Shown one piece after another: positions 17,901 to 25,841 of a stretch of DNA of 64,000 nt (its first letter is position 1; each line of letters opens with the position of its first letter). This DNA comes from DASWYT01 sp965246875 (GTDB taxonomy: Bacteria; Pseudomonadota; Alphaproteobacteria; Micavibrionales; SZUA-601). The position numbers and the translations under genes are program-made. The stretch is taken from assembly GCA_965246875.1 (NCBI GenBank), contig CBDFFU010000003.1, forward strand, positions 558,001 through 622,000, written 5' to 3'. The notes under the pieces were generated by a model. That model saw only the letters and a list, made by a program, of their open reading frames with translations, ran no database searches and was not told the DNA's origin.

Positions 17901-18414
17901 GCAGAATACCGTTGGGTTGCAAGATCAAAACGCCACCCGCAATGGTGCCGATCAAAATGGCGAGGAATGTGCCCGCTTCGATATAGGCATTGCCCGACAA
18001 AAGCTGATCATCGGGCAAATGTTGTGGCAGCAAGGCGTATTTGATGGGGCCGAAAAAAGTGGAATGCATCCCCATGCCGAACAAGGCGATCATCAGCGTT
18101 GTAACGTGATTGGTGTAAAAACCGATCACGGCGACCGCCATAATGGCGATTTCGACCAGCTTGATAATGCGGGTCAATTGGCTGCGGTCATATTTATCGG
18201 CGAATTGTCCGGCCGTGGCCGAAAACAGAAAGAACGGCAGGATAAACAGGCCGGCTGCGGCGATAACTAAAATTTGAGCATTGTCACCCAGCTGTGCCGC
18301 GAGGCGAAAGGTGATCACCATCACCAGCGCGTTTTTCAACAGGTTGTCATTAAACGCGCCCAGAAATTGTGTGATAAAGAGTGGCAAAAATTGACGAGTG
18401 CGTAAGAGGCGCAT
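14995..18414 (-). CDS. aas: Fused LplT-PlsC-Aas: lysophospholipid transporter / acyltransferase / acyl-ACP synthetase
   Basis: Three proteins in one chain of 1139 residues. Residues 1-430 form an LplT-like MFS lysophospholipid flippase (FLGAFNDNLLKNAL). Residues 440-630 form a PlsC acyltransferase with the HX4D motif in NHTSFLD (His460, Asp465) and FPEGRIT. Residues 640-1139 form an AMP-binding acyl-ACP synthetase with FTSGSEGTPKGVVLSH and YGATETAPG. In E. coli LplT and Aas are separate proteins that import and re-acylate lysophosphatidylethanolamine at the inner membrane. The gene lies 2 bases after the DUF2339 gene and is probably driven from the TetR-controlled promoter at about 21155. Confidence 0.93.
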   Translation of the reverse strand: MRLLRTRQFLPLFITQFLGAFNDNLLKNALVMVITFRLAAQLGDNAQILVIAAAGLFILPFFLFSATAGQFADKYDRSQLTRIIKLVEIAIMAVAVIGFYTNHVTTLMIALFGMGMHSTFFGPIKYALLPQHLPDDQLLSGNAYIEAGTFLAILIGTIAGGVLILQPNGILLISIALLVVAVAGYLSSRSIPAAPAPQPEIIINKNIIQETIRMVRYSRQDKRVFRCILGISWFWLVGATFLAQFPSYAKDVLHADGNVVTLFLTVFSLGIGIGSFLCNRLLNGRIQTLYVPLAALGISAFGIDFYIASLHAAQIVSPILITLQQFLNTPVNWRVLFDLLGLSICSGLYIVPLYAVMQHDSAPSHRARIIAANNIINALFMVVSALLSLVLIMRGFTIPQIFLSIALGNLLVAVYICKLLPDALPRTLLKALLFLVYRIDVKGLENYTKAGQRVLIVANHTSFLDAALIAASLPDRITFAANTHIAAKWWMKPVMSLVNILPLDPTNPLAIKSLIDTLKQDKPCMIFPEGRITTTGALMKIYEGPGMIADKANAMILPIRIDGAQYTPFSRLKGKVHLRWFPKISLTILPPRRFALPDDVKGRKRRQLAGNELYNVMSDMMFASSPHHQTLVSALIGAQKLHGRHHIIAEDVMRKPLTYGQFLTRAFVLGKALDTTAPTGEAMGILLPTAITTSVTLFGLQLRGRVTALLNFTAGSASLLSACKAAQLSTIVTSKRFITMTRLQPVIDSLEHNTIRIVYLEDIAAAVSRLAKLGSLLKSYLPQRSYNATVKNQNPDAPAAILFTSGSEGTPKGVVLSHSNILSNIYQLASRIDFGPQDKVFNALPMFHAFGLMGGTLLPLLSGIKTFYYPSPLHYRIIPELIYDTNSTILFGTDTFLAGYARFANPYDFYSIRYIFAGAERLKDETRRVYADKFGVRVFEGYGATETAPGIALNTPMHNRQGSVGRILSGLETRLETVTGITEGQKLWVKGPNVMLGYLFADNPGVLTPIADGWYDTGDIVAIDDDRFVTIKGRTKRFAKIAGEMISLTAVENALNALWPDALLAVVSIPDAKKGEQLVILTTFKEMNRDAISPFFKQRNLPELALPRVILQLADMPLLGTGKVDYQGAKKLAEEQVKN

Positions 18415-18416
18415 GG

Positions 18417-21107
18417 TTAGTCTCCAGATGAGGAATTGCTTGACGCAGTGAAAACGAAACGGGTGTAGAACCAGCTGAGGGTTAGCAAGGTCAGGCCCAG
18501 ACCCAAGAAGGAAAAGACGCGCAAGAGGCCGGTCAATTCCGAGGCATCGTACAAGAACACTTTCCCAATGGTCAGGATCATGATGCCCAAAGACGCCATC
18601 CGCAAAGCGCGGTTGTGGGTCGCTGTTCCTGCCAGCAAGATGCCAATGCCCAGCAACAACCAGACAATGGAATAAGTATAAATCTCGGCTGTGCTGGTGA
18701 CAGAGCCGTCGAGGAAGGTGCCTTGGAAGGCAAAGCGCACATTGAGCGAGGCGAGGGCGAAGAGCAAGGCGATCATAATGCCGCCAGCCGTTTTGCGCAA
18801 TTTGACCCAGCCCCGCCGTTCCATATAGGGTTGCAAAAGGGTCAGCCAGGCTATTGGCAAGCCATAGGTGATCAACAAAGTATTGAACAGGACAACGCCA
18901 CGGATTACGTCATGCGTCGCTAATGGATTAGCGAATAGCAAATCGAAAAAGACCAGGCGGAACAGGCCGACACAGGTGAAGATCAATCCGGCTTTGTCCA
19001 GCACCGGACGTTTCCAGCGTTGACCCGTGACAGCACACAGCACCGCACCGATAAAGAATAGATTGGTGATGACACCGCGCTGGGCAAAGGTGGGTTTGAC
19101 GGCAAGCGTCACGTCCGTGGATGTCAGGATATGACGGATCACATAATAGACGCCAAGGGCTGTCAGGGCGATAGCGATCGCTTCAAAAATAGCGACCATT
19201 TTATCGTCACGTACATGTCGCAGCAGGATTGATCCGATACCAAACAGCAAGGCGGGGATGATGAGGTACAATGCCGGTTGGTTGATCAGCGGGACGCTAG
19301 TTAACGGGGCTGTGGCGTCAAAAATGCTATTCATCAACAGGCTGCACAAGGTCATGGCTTGCGGCAGCATTAAGAGAGCAAATAGGCCAGTGAGAATGCC
19401 GGCCAGGCGTCGCAAGGCTTTGACCTCAATCTGCGTTGCCAGCCAGCACAAGGCCGCGATTTGCAAGGACAAGGCTAGCGGCCAGTATTGATCAGCAGTG
19501 CCGATCATCAAACCTAGCGACAGAAAAGCGGTTGCCGTGCTGGCAAAGGCGGCCAGAATTTTTTGCTGTGCGTCCGTATTTTTGACCGGGTTTTGCAAAG
19601 CTTGCAGGGTCAGAATGATAAAGCCGGCAGATAATGCAAAAGCCATCAAGGCCCAGCCAATGGCGTGTGAAAAATTGTAGGCTTGTGGCAGGCCTTGCAG
19701 TTGTAAATACGCCAGCGCAAAGGCACCGCAGGCACTCATACCACTGATGACCGCACCGCTGACCGGATTGCTGCTGTGACGGAGCAATGCCAGACCGCCT
19801 ATGGTATAGAGCAGACCAAAACCAATAAAGACGATGAATGAAAAATTGTTGACCGGTGCATCCCACATGCTTAGCAACAGGCCTGCGGCGATAAGCGACA
19901 AATAGGGTGCAAATTTGAAATGCAGATTATCGCGATAGGCCATGTACAAGCTGCCTGCGGCCAACAAGCCAAACAGGCTGAATTCTAAAGCCCCGAATGA
20001 TGTTTTCGCAATAATGCTGGCCAGCAAGAATAAACCACCGGCCAAAGTCAGATAATTGAATTGCACCAACGGGTGATTAGAAGGGGCGCGGGTGGTGAGG
20101 GATCGTTCGCGGGCGGTGGCGAGAATGCTGTTCAGCGAAATGCCGAGAATAAACAGACTGACCCACACCGCATCGGCAGCGTCATAAAAGAACAGCAGCC
20201 AGCTGGCAGCCCACACATATGCGCCGCCGACCGTGAGCAGGGAGAGGCCCCACCAGTTGTTGCGGCGGATGACAACCAGTAAGCCACTCAAGACGACATA
20301 GAGATAGATGAACAATAATGGCGTGTTGCTGTCGCTGCTGCCGATCATCGCGGGGGTCAGAAAACCACCGAGCAGACCCAGGACAGCGATGGGTGCGCCA
20401 TAGTTAAGTGACAGCACAACTGCGGCACATGTGATTGTCGCCATGGCAGCAAAGGCAGTGACCGGTGCAATCAAATGATACAAATTGCTGGCGGCAAAGG
20501 CGCAGCCGTACAACACAGAAATCCCTGCGCCGGTTAGCGATTGCGTGATGCGCGTGGTATCGTCGGCGCTGCGCTCACGGATAATATGCGCTGCACCTAA
20601 CAGGGCACCACCAAACACAGTACCCAGAATAATGCGCACCAGCGGACTGAGCAGGCCGGTTTCAATGGAATATTTAACGAGGTAAAAACCGGCCAGTGCC
20701 AAGGCAATGCCACCGATCCAGACAGGCAGCCGTAAACCGAACTGCCATTCAAATCCGGATGCCGCCGGTTTGGCGGGTGAGCGTTGGATGGGTTCGGGCG
20801 TAACTGTAATCGATGCAGAGCGAGTATAGGAATCAATCGCGTGTGAAACCGGTGTTAATGTAGGCGGCAATTTAAGATCAGCTATTTTAGCAGCAGGCGC
20901 AGGGCTTGCTTGTACTTGCCACGGTGATGGGTCACTGATTTTGGCTGTGGTGACGGACGACAGGCCGCGGAAAATTTCAAACTCATTCGCCAGGTCTGCA
21001 AGCTGGGCCTCCAGTTTGGCAATACGCGCGCGTAAAACCCATGGCAGGATCAAGTAACCCATCACCAAAATCAGCAGAATTGCGCCTAGCACTATGTCAA
21101 AATCCAT
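18417..21107 (-). CDS. DUF2339 polytopic membrane protein
   Basis: Large inner-membrane protein of 896 residues. A first helix (5-25) is followed by a short coiled-coil stretch (ARIAKLEAQLADLANEFEIF) and a Pro-rich linker. More than twenty hydrophobic segments then run to the C-terminus, as in DUF2339 family proteins. WQFGLRLPVWIGGIALALAG marks the start of the domain. The function is unknown to me. It is the first gene of an apparent operon with the LplT-Aas fusion, so a link to membrane lipid upkeep is plausible but is only inferred from that position. Confidence 0.87.
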   Translation of the reverse strand: MDFDIVLGAILLILVMGYLILPWVLRARIAKLEAQLADLANEFEIFRGLSSVTTAKISDPSPWQVQASPAPAAKIADLKLPPTLTPVSHAIDSYTRSASITVTPEPIQRSPAKPAASGFEWQFGLRLPVWIGGIALALAGFYLVKYSIETGLLSPLVRIILGTVFGGALLGAAHIIRERSADDTTRITQSLTGAGISVLYGCAFAASNLYHLIAPVTAFAAMATITCAAVVLSLNYGAPIAVLGLLGGFLTPAMIGSSDSNTPLLFIYLYVVLSGLLVVIRRNNWWGLSLLTVGGAYVWAASWLLFFYDAADAVWVSLFILGISLNSILATARERSLTTRAPSNHPLVQFNYLTLAGGLFLLASIIAKTSFGALEFSLFGLLAAGSLYMAYRDNLHFKFAPYLSLIAAGLLLSMWDAPVNNFSFIVFIGFGLLYTIGGLALLRHSSNPVSGAVISGMSACGAFALAYLQLQGLPQAYNFSHAIGWALMAFALSAGFIILTLQALQNPVKNTDAQQKILAAFASTATAFLSLGLMIGTADQYWPLALSLQIAALCWLATQIEVKALRRLAGILTGLFALLMLPQAMTLCSLLMNSIFDATAPLTSVPLINQPALYLIIPALLFGIGSILLRHVRDDKMVAIFEAIAIALTALGVYYVIRHILTSTDVTLAVKPTFAQRGVITNLFFIGAVLCAVTGQRWKRPVLDKAGLIFTCVGLFRLVFFDLLFANPLATHDVIRGVVLFNTLLITYGLPIAWLTLLQPYMERRGWVKLRKTAGGIMIALLFALASLNVRFAFQGTFLDGSVTSTAEIYTYSIVWLLLGIGILLAGTATHNRALRMASLGIMILTIGKVFLYDASELTGLLRVFSFLGLGLTLLTLSWFYTRFVFTASSNSSSGD

Positions 21108-21154
21108 CGTGGGTTCCTGTTCTTACTTTTTACCGAAGACTTGCTATGAACTCG

Positions 21155-21206
21155 ATTATAGCTTATAATTGAACAATGTTCAATATTAATTATACATTGT
21201 TCAATT
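21155..21206. promoter_or_regulatory. Divergent promoter with TetR palindromic operator
   Basis: ATTGAACAATGTTCAAT at 21168-21184 is a perfect 17-base palindrome. AATTGAACAATG (21167-21178) is also repeated inverted as CATTGTTCAATT (21195-21206), giving three TTGAACA half-sites. On the minus strand TTGAAC (83-78 of 21100) and a perfect TATAAT (21160-21155) are spaced by 17 bases, giving a strong promoter for DUF2339-aas. A plus-strand promoter for the tetR gene is embedded in the same repeats. A repressor bound here would block both. Confidence 0.8.
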
Positions 21207-21218
21207 AAAGGAGAATCG

Positions 21219-21821
21219 ATGGCCCGCCGCAGCGATCATACACGGGAGGTGTTAACAGAGCTTATACTGGCAAATGCTATGGAAATCATTGATCTGCATG
21301 GCTTTCAAGGTTTGACAGCACGCGGTCTGGCCAAAGCTGTAGGGTACAGTGTGGGAACACTGTACCATATCTTTGGCACGTTTGAGACGCTGGTTTTGCA
21401 GGTCAATGGACGGACATTGGATGGATTGCAGGCGGCTTTGGCCGAATCGATCATCGGCAAAGATGGCGTTCCGGCATTGCATGCATTGGCCAAAGCGTAT
21501 CTGGAGTTTAGCCGGGTGTCGGTCAAACGCTGGTCGATGCTGTTTGAAGTGGCTATGGAGGCGCACGACCTCCCGGACTGGTACCGGCAAAAACTGGACG
21601 GTTTTTTCACGCTGGTCGAAGGGGTCGTTCTGCCAGTGGTGCGCCACGATGAACGGGCGGCCTATGAAACAGCCCGCGTGTTATGGGCCGGGTTGCACGG
21701 CATTTGCGTCTTGGCGGCAACCGATAAATTGAGTCTGATGGGTGCGGCGTCGCCGGAGCGGCTCAGCCATAATCTGATTGATACCTATATTTATGGGTTG
21801 GGTCTCAAACCGCGCGATTAA
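21219..21821 (+). CDS. TetR/AcrR family transcriptional regulator
   Basis: Regulator of 200 residues with an N-terminal TetR helix-turn-helix (about residues 10-57: ANAMEIIDLHGFQGLTARGL then AVGYSVGTLYHIFG) and a variable C-terminal ligand/dimer domain. ATG 21219 has a strong AAAGGAGA site. It is divergent from the DUF2339-aas operon and sits directly beside the palindrome at 21168-21206. It very likely represses itself and that operon, perhaps in response to a lipid-like ligand; the ligand is unknown. Its 3' end overlaps the convergent hydrolase gene by 17 bases. Confidence 0.9.
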   Translation: MARRSDHTREVLTELILANAMEIIDLHGFQGLTARGLAKAVGYSVGTLYHIFGTFETLVLQVNGRTLDGLQAALAESIIGKDGVPALHALAKAYLEFSRVSVKRWSMLFEVAMEAHDLPDWYRQKLDGFFTLVEGVVLPVVRHDERAAYETARVLWAGLHGICVLAATDKLSLMGAASPERLSHNLIDTYIYGLGLKPRD

Positions 21822-22473
21822 AGGTGCCGTGTTGCAGGAAATAAAGTGTTTGTTGTATCGCCTGGCTGTTCGTTGGTAAAAATGTATGGTCGATGCGAAT
21901 AGCCAGATGATCGCGCATGCCGTTTAATTTTGTGCTTTCGACCGAGACTTTGCCGTCATTCGCTTTGTCGGTTTTGCGGCGGCCAATCCACCAGGAACAA
22001 ATGGGATCCAATGGCCGGTTGCCGGCAATGATGCCCAGCTCGTAATTGATCGCCGGGCTAAACAAATGTGCAAAGTTCGTCTGATCGGTAATCAACTGTT
22101 GTCCTGCTGGTCCGTAAAATTTGCGGAACAGCCAGAGATTTTGCAACGTGTCCGCAATTTCGCTGCCACCATTGGGTGTCCCCAGCATGACAACACGGCC
22201 CAGATTGAGTGGACGATACTGTTGCACATAGCTGCGGATCAACAAGCCGCCCATCGAATAGCCGACGAAATGGATGCGGGTGTCGGGTGTTGCCATGATC
22301 GGTGCGACCCGTTCATGCAGCCATGTGGTCAGGTCGGCTAAAGTATGTTTCGTCGATGGGTAATCCAGATTGTGGGTTTGGAAGCCGTTTGCCTGCAGAT
22401 GCGCGGCGAGTTTGGCCATGCAGCGTTTCGTGCGCGCGATGCCGTGCAACAGGATGACGTGATCATGGGGCAT
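21805..22473 (-). CDS. Alpha/beta-fold hydrolase, lipase-like
   Basis: Small alpha/beta hydrolase of 222 residues. An HG oxyanion motif (VILLHGIARTKRCM) is followed by the nucleophile elbow GYSMGG, and a short lid is replaced by loops. The C-terminal FLPTNSQAIQQTLYFL region contains a conserved His candidate (DHTFLP). It resembles PGAP1/triacylglycerol-lipase-type cytoplasmic esterases. No signal peptide is visible. Specific substrate cannot be assigned. Confidence 0.8.
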   Translation of the reverse strand: MPHDHVILLHGIARTKRCMAKLAAHLQANGFQTHNLDYPSTKHTLADLTTWLHERVAPIMATPDTRIHFVGYSMGGLLIRSYVQQYRPLNLGRVVMLGTPNGGSEIADTLQNLWLFRKFYGPAGQQLITDQTNFAHLFSPAINYELGIIAGNRPLDPICSWWIGRRKTDKANDGKVSVESTKLNGMRDHLAIRIDHTFLPTNSQAIQQTLYFLQHGTFNRAV

Positions 22474-22568
22474 GAAATATCAGTATTTTCGCAGAAATTG
22501 GGAGGATCAATCCCTTTTATCATAAGAGACTTTATGCTTTATTACAGCTCAGAAATTGAGAGCTAACG

Positions 22569-24149
22569 ATGACTTCTATTGCCACCGATCATCAGCGCCG
22601 CACCTTTGCGCTGATCTCCCACCCGGATGCCGGGAAAACGACGCTGACAGAAAAACTGTTGCTGGGCGGCGGGGCAATTCACATTGCCGGTGAAGTGAAA
22701 GCACGAGGCGCGCGGCGCCACGCCCATTCCGACTGGATGGAGATGGAGCGCAAGCGCGGAATTTCGATTACCTCGTCGGTGATGACGTTTGAATATGAGG
22801 GACTGACTTTCAACTTGCTCGACACGCCGGGTCACCAGGATTTCAGTGAAGACACCTACCGCACGCTGTCGGCGGTTGATAGTGCGGTCATGGTGTTGGA
22901 CGCGGCCAAGGGGATCGAAGCGCAGACGCGCAAATTGTTCGAGGTCTGCCGGTTGCGCAACATTCCGATCATGACCTTTATCAACAAGATGGACCGCGAA
23001 ACACGCGACCCGTTTGATCTGTTGAACGAGATCGAAAAAGATCTGGTGCTGGACGTGGCACCCATGACCTGGCCAGTTGGCAACAGCCATGATTTTAAAG
23101 GTTGTTACAATTTACAAGATAAAACCTTCACGCCGTTTTCGACGAACAAGCATGACGCCGGAACCGCAATTCCCGTATCCGGTCCCGATGATCCGATTTT
23201 AAAAAACTACATGCTGGATACCCAGCAAAGCCAGCTGTGTGACGATATCGAATTGCTGCAAGAGGTGGGCAAGCCGTTTGATCTGCAATCCTACCGCGAC
23301 GGGCATTTGACGCCGGTGTATTTTGGCAGTGCCTTGAGCAATTATGGTGTGGCTGATTTGTTGGCCGGTCTTTATGCTTTGGCACCGTCACCGGGGTTGC
23401 AGCCGTCATCCTTGCACGATGTCATGCCGAATGATCCGAATGTCACCGGTTTTGTTTTTAAAATCCAGGCAAACATGGACCCGAACCACCGTGACCGCGT
23501 GGCGTTTGTGCGGTTGTGCTCCGGGGTGTTCCAGCGCGGCATGAAATTGAAACAGGTGCGCACCGATAAATTCTATGCGATCCAGAACCCGGTGTTCTTT
23601 CTGGCACGCGAGCGCTCACTGACAGAGACGGCTTATCCCGGCGATATCATTGGCATTCCGAACCACGGCAATTTGCGCATCGGCGATACGCTGACCGAAG
23701 GTGAAAATCTGCACTTCAAGGGCATCCCCAGTTTTGCCCCGGAAATTTTGCGCCGCGTGTATCTGATCGATCCGCTGAAAGCCAAGAACTTGCGCAAAGG
23801 GCTGGAGGATTTGGCAGAAGAAGGCATTTCGCAATTGTTTAAACCGATGGTCGGGGCCGATTGGATCGTGGGTGTGGTCGGGCAATTGCAATTGGATGTT
23901 TTGATCGCGCGGATTGAAACGGAATATAAAGTGCCAGTGCGATTTGAGGCCGCTGGCTTCGATCTGGCGCGCTGGATTGCCTGTGATGACAAAACAGCAT
24001 TGCAGGATTTTATCGAGCGTAACAAATCAAAAATCGCCGAAGATATTGACGGGCGTCCGGTGTATCTGATTGCCAGTTCGTGGGAATTGAAGTATACGCA
24101 GGAAAAGTTTCCAGCCATCCGCTTTACCGCCACACGCGAACAATTTTAA
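22569..24149 (+). CDS. prfC: Peptide chain release factor 3
   Basis: Translational GTPase of 526 residues that recycles class-I release factors from the ribosome after termination. The G1 motif is HPDAGKTT; further marks are RGISITSSVM (switch I), DTPGHQDFSEDTYRTL (G3) and NKMDR (G4). Family-specific segments such as GEVKARGARRHAHSDWM and the C-terminal SSWELKYTQEKFP are intact. The length matches bacterial RF3. It appears to be monocistronic. Confidence 0.97.
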   Translation: MTSIATDHQRRTFALISHPDAGKTTLTEKLLLGGGAIHIAGEVKARGARRHAHSDWMEMERKRGISITSSVMTFEYEGLTFNLLDTPGHQDFSEDTYRTLSAVDSAVMVLDAAKGIEAQTRKLFEVCRLRNIPIMTFINKMDRETRDPFDLLNEIEKDLVLDVAPMTWPVGNSHDFKGCYNLQDKTFTPFSTNKHDAGTAIPVSGPDDPILKNYMLDTQQSQLCDDIELLQEVGKPFDLQSYRDGHLTPVYFGSALSNYGVADLLAGLYALAPSPGLQPSSLHDVMPNDPNVTGFVFKIQANMDPNHRDRVAFVRLCSGVFQRGMKLKQVRTDKFYAIQNPVFFLARERSLTETAYPGDIIGIPNHGNLRIGDTLTEGENLHFKGIPSFAPEILRRVYLIDPLKAKNLRKGLEDLAEEGISQLFKPMVGADWIVGVVGQLQLDVLIARIETEYKVPVRFEAAGFDLARWIACDDKTALQDFIERNKSKIAEDIDGRPVYLIASSWELKYTQEKFPAIRFTATREQF

Positions 24150-24305
24150 AACTGTATTTCATAATCTGAAATTGTTTTAAGGATTTATGGGTTCTTTATA
24201 AGTCGGCTTCATTTTCCTTTTAGCCTTCTTATGATGAGATGCGTACAGTCATAAAACCCCTTGGCGATTTTGTCATGGAAAAATCAAGTAAGAATGGAAC
24301 AAATC

Positions 24306-24839
24306 ATGAAACATATTCTCGCTTTGCTCGCAACAACCGCCATCATCGGCGTGTCGTCTGCTGCCTTTGCCGTTGACGCTAACGTCAAATCCGATTTCGA
24401 AGCTAAATCAAACGGCGGGTACAAAACCACCACGTCGACCGAAAACACCACCGCCACCGGCACCGTCAAGGCTGCGGATAAAAAAGTGGATGTTGATGTC
24501 GACAGCGATGGCACCGTGACCAAAACCGTCAAATCAAAAGCGGTTAACGATCCAAAAGGTCTGATGAATAAACAAAAGCACACCAGCGAAATGAAAACCG
24601 AAAAGAATGCTGATGGCACATATGTGCGCAAAGAATCAGATGAAAAAACGGATGCTGCTGGTACAGACATGTCAGTCGACAGCAAAACCAAAGTGGAAAC
24701 CGATGCCAATGGCAACGTGAATACGACGACGACATTGGAAAAAGAAGTCGATCCAAAAGGCTTGTTCAACAGCCACACGACCGAAACCAAAATCAAAATG
24801 AAAAATGGTAAAGTTGTTGAGCAAAAAACCGATAAATAA
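24306..24839 (+). CDS. Secreted, internally duplicated Thr/Lys/Asp-rich protein of unknown function
   Basis: I do not recognise this 177-residue protein. A clear signal peptide ends at AFA/VDANV (residue 22). The mature part is very hydrophilic and free of Cys. It contains an internal repeat: DPKGLMNKQKHTSEMK (from residue 82) matches DPKGLFNSHTTETKIK (from 149), 67 residues apart. Each copy is preceded by a stretch of the D.(D/N)G.V.T type, which suggests a repeated beta-hairpin or metal-binding pattern. The start at ATG 24306 is chosen because the signal peptide begins there. It is followed by a strong terminator and is monocistronic. Confidence 0.75.
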   Translation: MKHILALLATTAIIGVSSAAFAVDANVKSDFEAKSNGGYKTTTSTENTTATGTVKAADKKVDVDVDSDGTVTKTVKSKAVNDPKGLMNKQKHTSEMKTEKNADGTYVRKESDEKTDAAGTDMSVDSKTKVETDANGNVNTTTTLEKEVDPKGLFNSHTTETKIKMKNGKVVEQKTDK

Positions 24840-24861
24840 GATTTCGGTTCTTGTTTAAAGG

Positions 24862-24893
24862 AAACGCGCCAGTTATAAGCTGGCGCGTTTTTT
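24862..24893 (+). terminator. Rho-independent terminator
   Basis: CGCGCCAG (24865-24872) pairs with CTGGCGCG (24880-24887) around a 7-base loop. The stem is extended by A/T pairs and followed by TTTTTT. It ends the gene for the duplicated secreted protein. Confidence 0.92.
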
Positions 24894-24958
24894 ATATTCC
24901 AAAATCATAAACTTCTATAATTTTACATAATATAAAAAATACGGTACAATAATTTTTC

Positions 24959-24990
24959 TTGACATATTTAATATCAAGGCCTACTAATAT
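24959..24990 (+). promoter_or_regulatory. Candidate sigma-70 promoter
   Basis: A consensus TTGACA at 24959-24964 is followed after 17 bases by TACTAATAT (24982-24990), in AT-rich DNA about 30 bases before the ATG of the 239-residue unknown gene. A GAGGAG ribosome site lies just before that ATG. Confidence 0.55.
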
Positions 24991-25016
24991 GGCAACATGA
25001 TACAGAGGAGATCACC

Positions 25017-25736
25017 ATGTTAGCAGATGCACAAGACACACAAAGATTTGCTGATTATTACAGCACTATGAGGCAGGCTAATACCGGTTTGTCTTATCCA
25101 GAAATGGCACGAAAAATTGTCGTTGAAGATATTGGCTTTGATAAAAATCCCGAAATTTTGCAGTTGAAGCGCAAGGCAAGATTCTATGATGAATCTGGAA
25201 CGGCTTGGACCGATTATTATCCTCAACCCACAGCGCGCGTTTTGCTAGATATGCTGAGTGATAGTGAGGAAATTTGTCTGGATACGCGTCAGACAGCTTT
25301 GCAATTAGCTGTTGTTCGTATGAATGATTTGGAAGAAGAGATCAAGCAATCTTACCAAAACGATTTGAAACCGATTGATGACGTGTATATAAATTATCAT
25401 CTATCAACTTCTTTCGCTGCAACGATGGGTTTAGTAGATATACCTCCTACAGAATCAATGGTTGCTGTTGACAAGCAAGCTTTTGAAAATGTGAAAAATT
25501 CAGTTGATCCACAATTGTTGCAAAAACCTTATTCTGTCATGCAATTGAGCCCACTAAAAGTTTTGGTGCAGGTTGCTGCTGGTGCCGAATATGACCCCAA
25601 GAAATCAGTTGTGGAAAATATGAAAGCCGCTGCAGAAGCACTCTACACAAGTTCATATCCTGATCTGCCCGTCGTTGCAGAGGTTGCAGCGCAACGTGCA
25701 CAAGCACAAGCCTGGACACTTTTGCTGGGACAATAA
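25017..25736 (+). CDS. Hypothetical protein, 239 aa, AT-rich gene
   Basis: I do not recognise this protein. It has no signal peptide or membrane helix and is mostly helical by composition, with an acidic middle (RMNDLEEEIKQSY) and an Ala-rich C-terminus (EVAAQRAQAQAWTLLLGQ). The coding sequence is visibly richer in A and T than its neighbours and uses codons such as TTA and AAT more often, hinting at recent acquisition. It has its own promoter, a good ribosome site (GAGGAG) and its own terminator, so it is probably expressed as a single gene. Confidence 0.72.
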   Translation: MLADAQDTQRFADYYSTMRQANTGLSYPEMARKIVVEDIGFDKNPEILQLKRKARFYDESGTAWTDYYPQPTARVLLDMLSDSEEICLDTRQTALQLAVVRMNDLEEEIKQSYQNDLKPIDDVYINYHLSTSFAATMGLVDIPPTESMVAVDKQAFENVKNSVDPQLLQKPYSVMQLSPLKVLVQVAAGAEYDPKKSVVENMKAAAEALYTSSYPDLPVVAEVAAQRAQAQAWTLLLGQ

Positions 25737-25761
25737 TCTAGTCAGTTTTTAACGACATTAA

Positions 25762-25801
25762 GCTGCCGCGACTATTAAAATTGGCGCGGCAGCATTTTTT
25801 T
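25762..25801 (+). terminator. Rho-independent terminator
   Basis: GCTGCCGCG (25762-25770) and CGCGGCAGC (25785-25793) form a perfect 9-bp stem around a 14-base A/T-rich loop, followed by A and a run of T. It ends the 239-residue unknown gene and may also act on the convergent reductase gene. Confidence 0.88.
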
Positions 25802-25841
25802 ATTTTACTTTTTACTCTAAAAACGATATTGGCATTACTGC

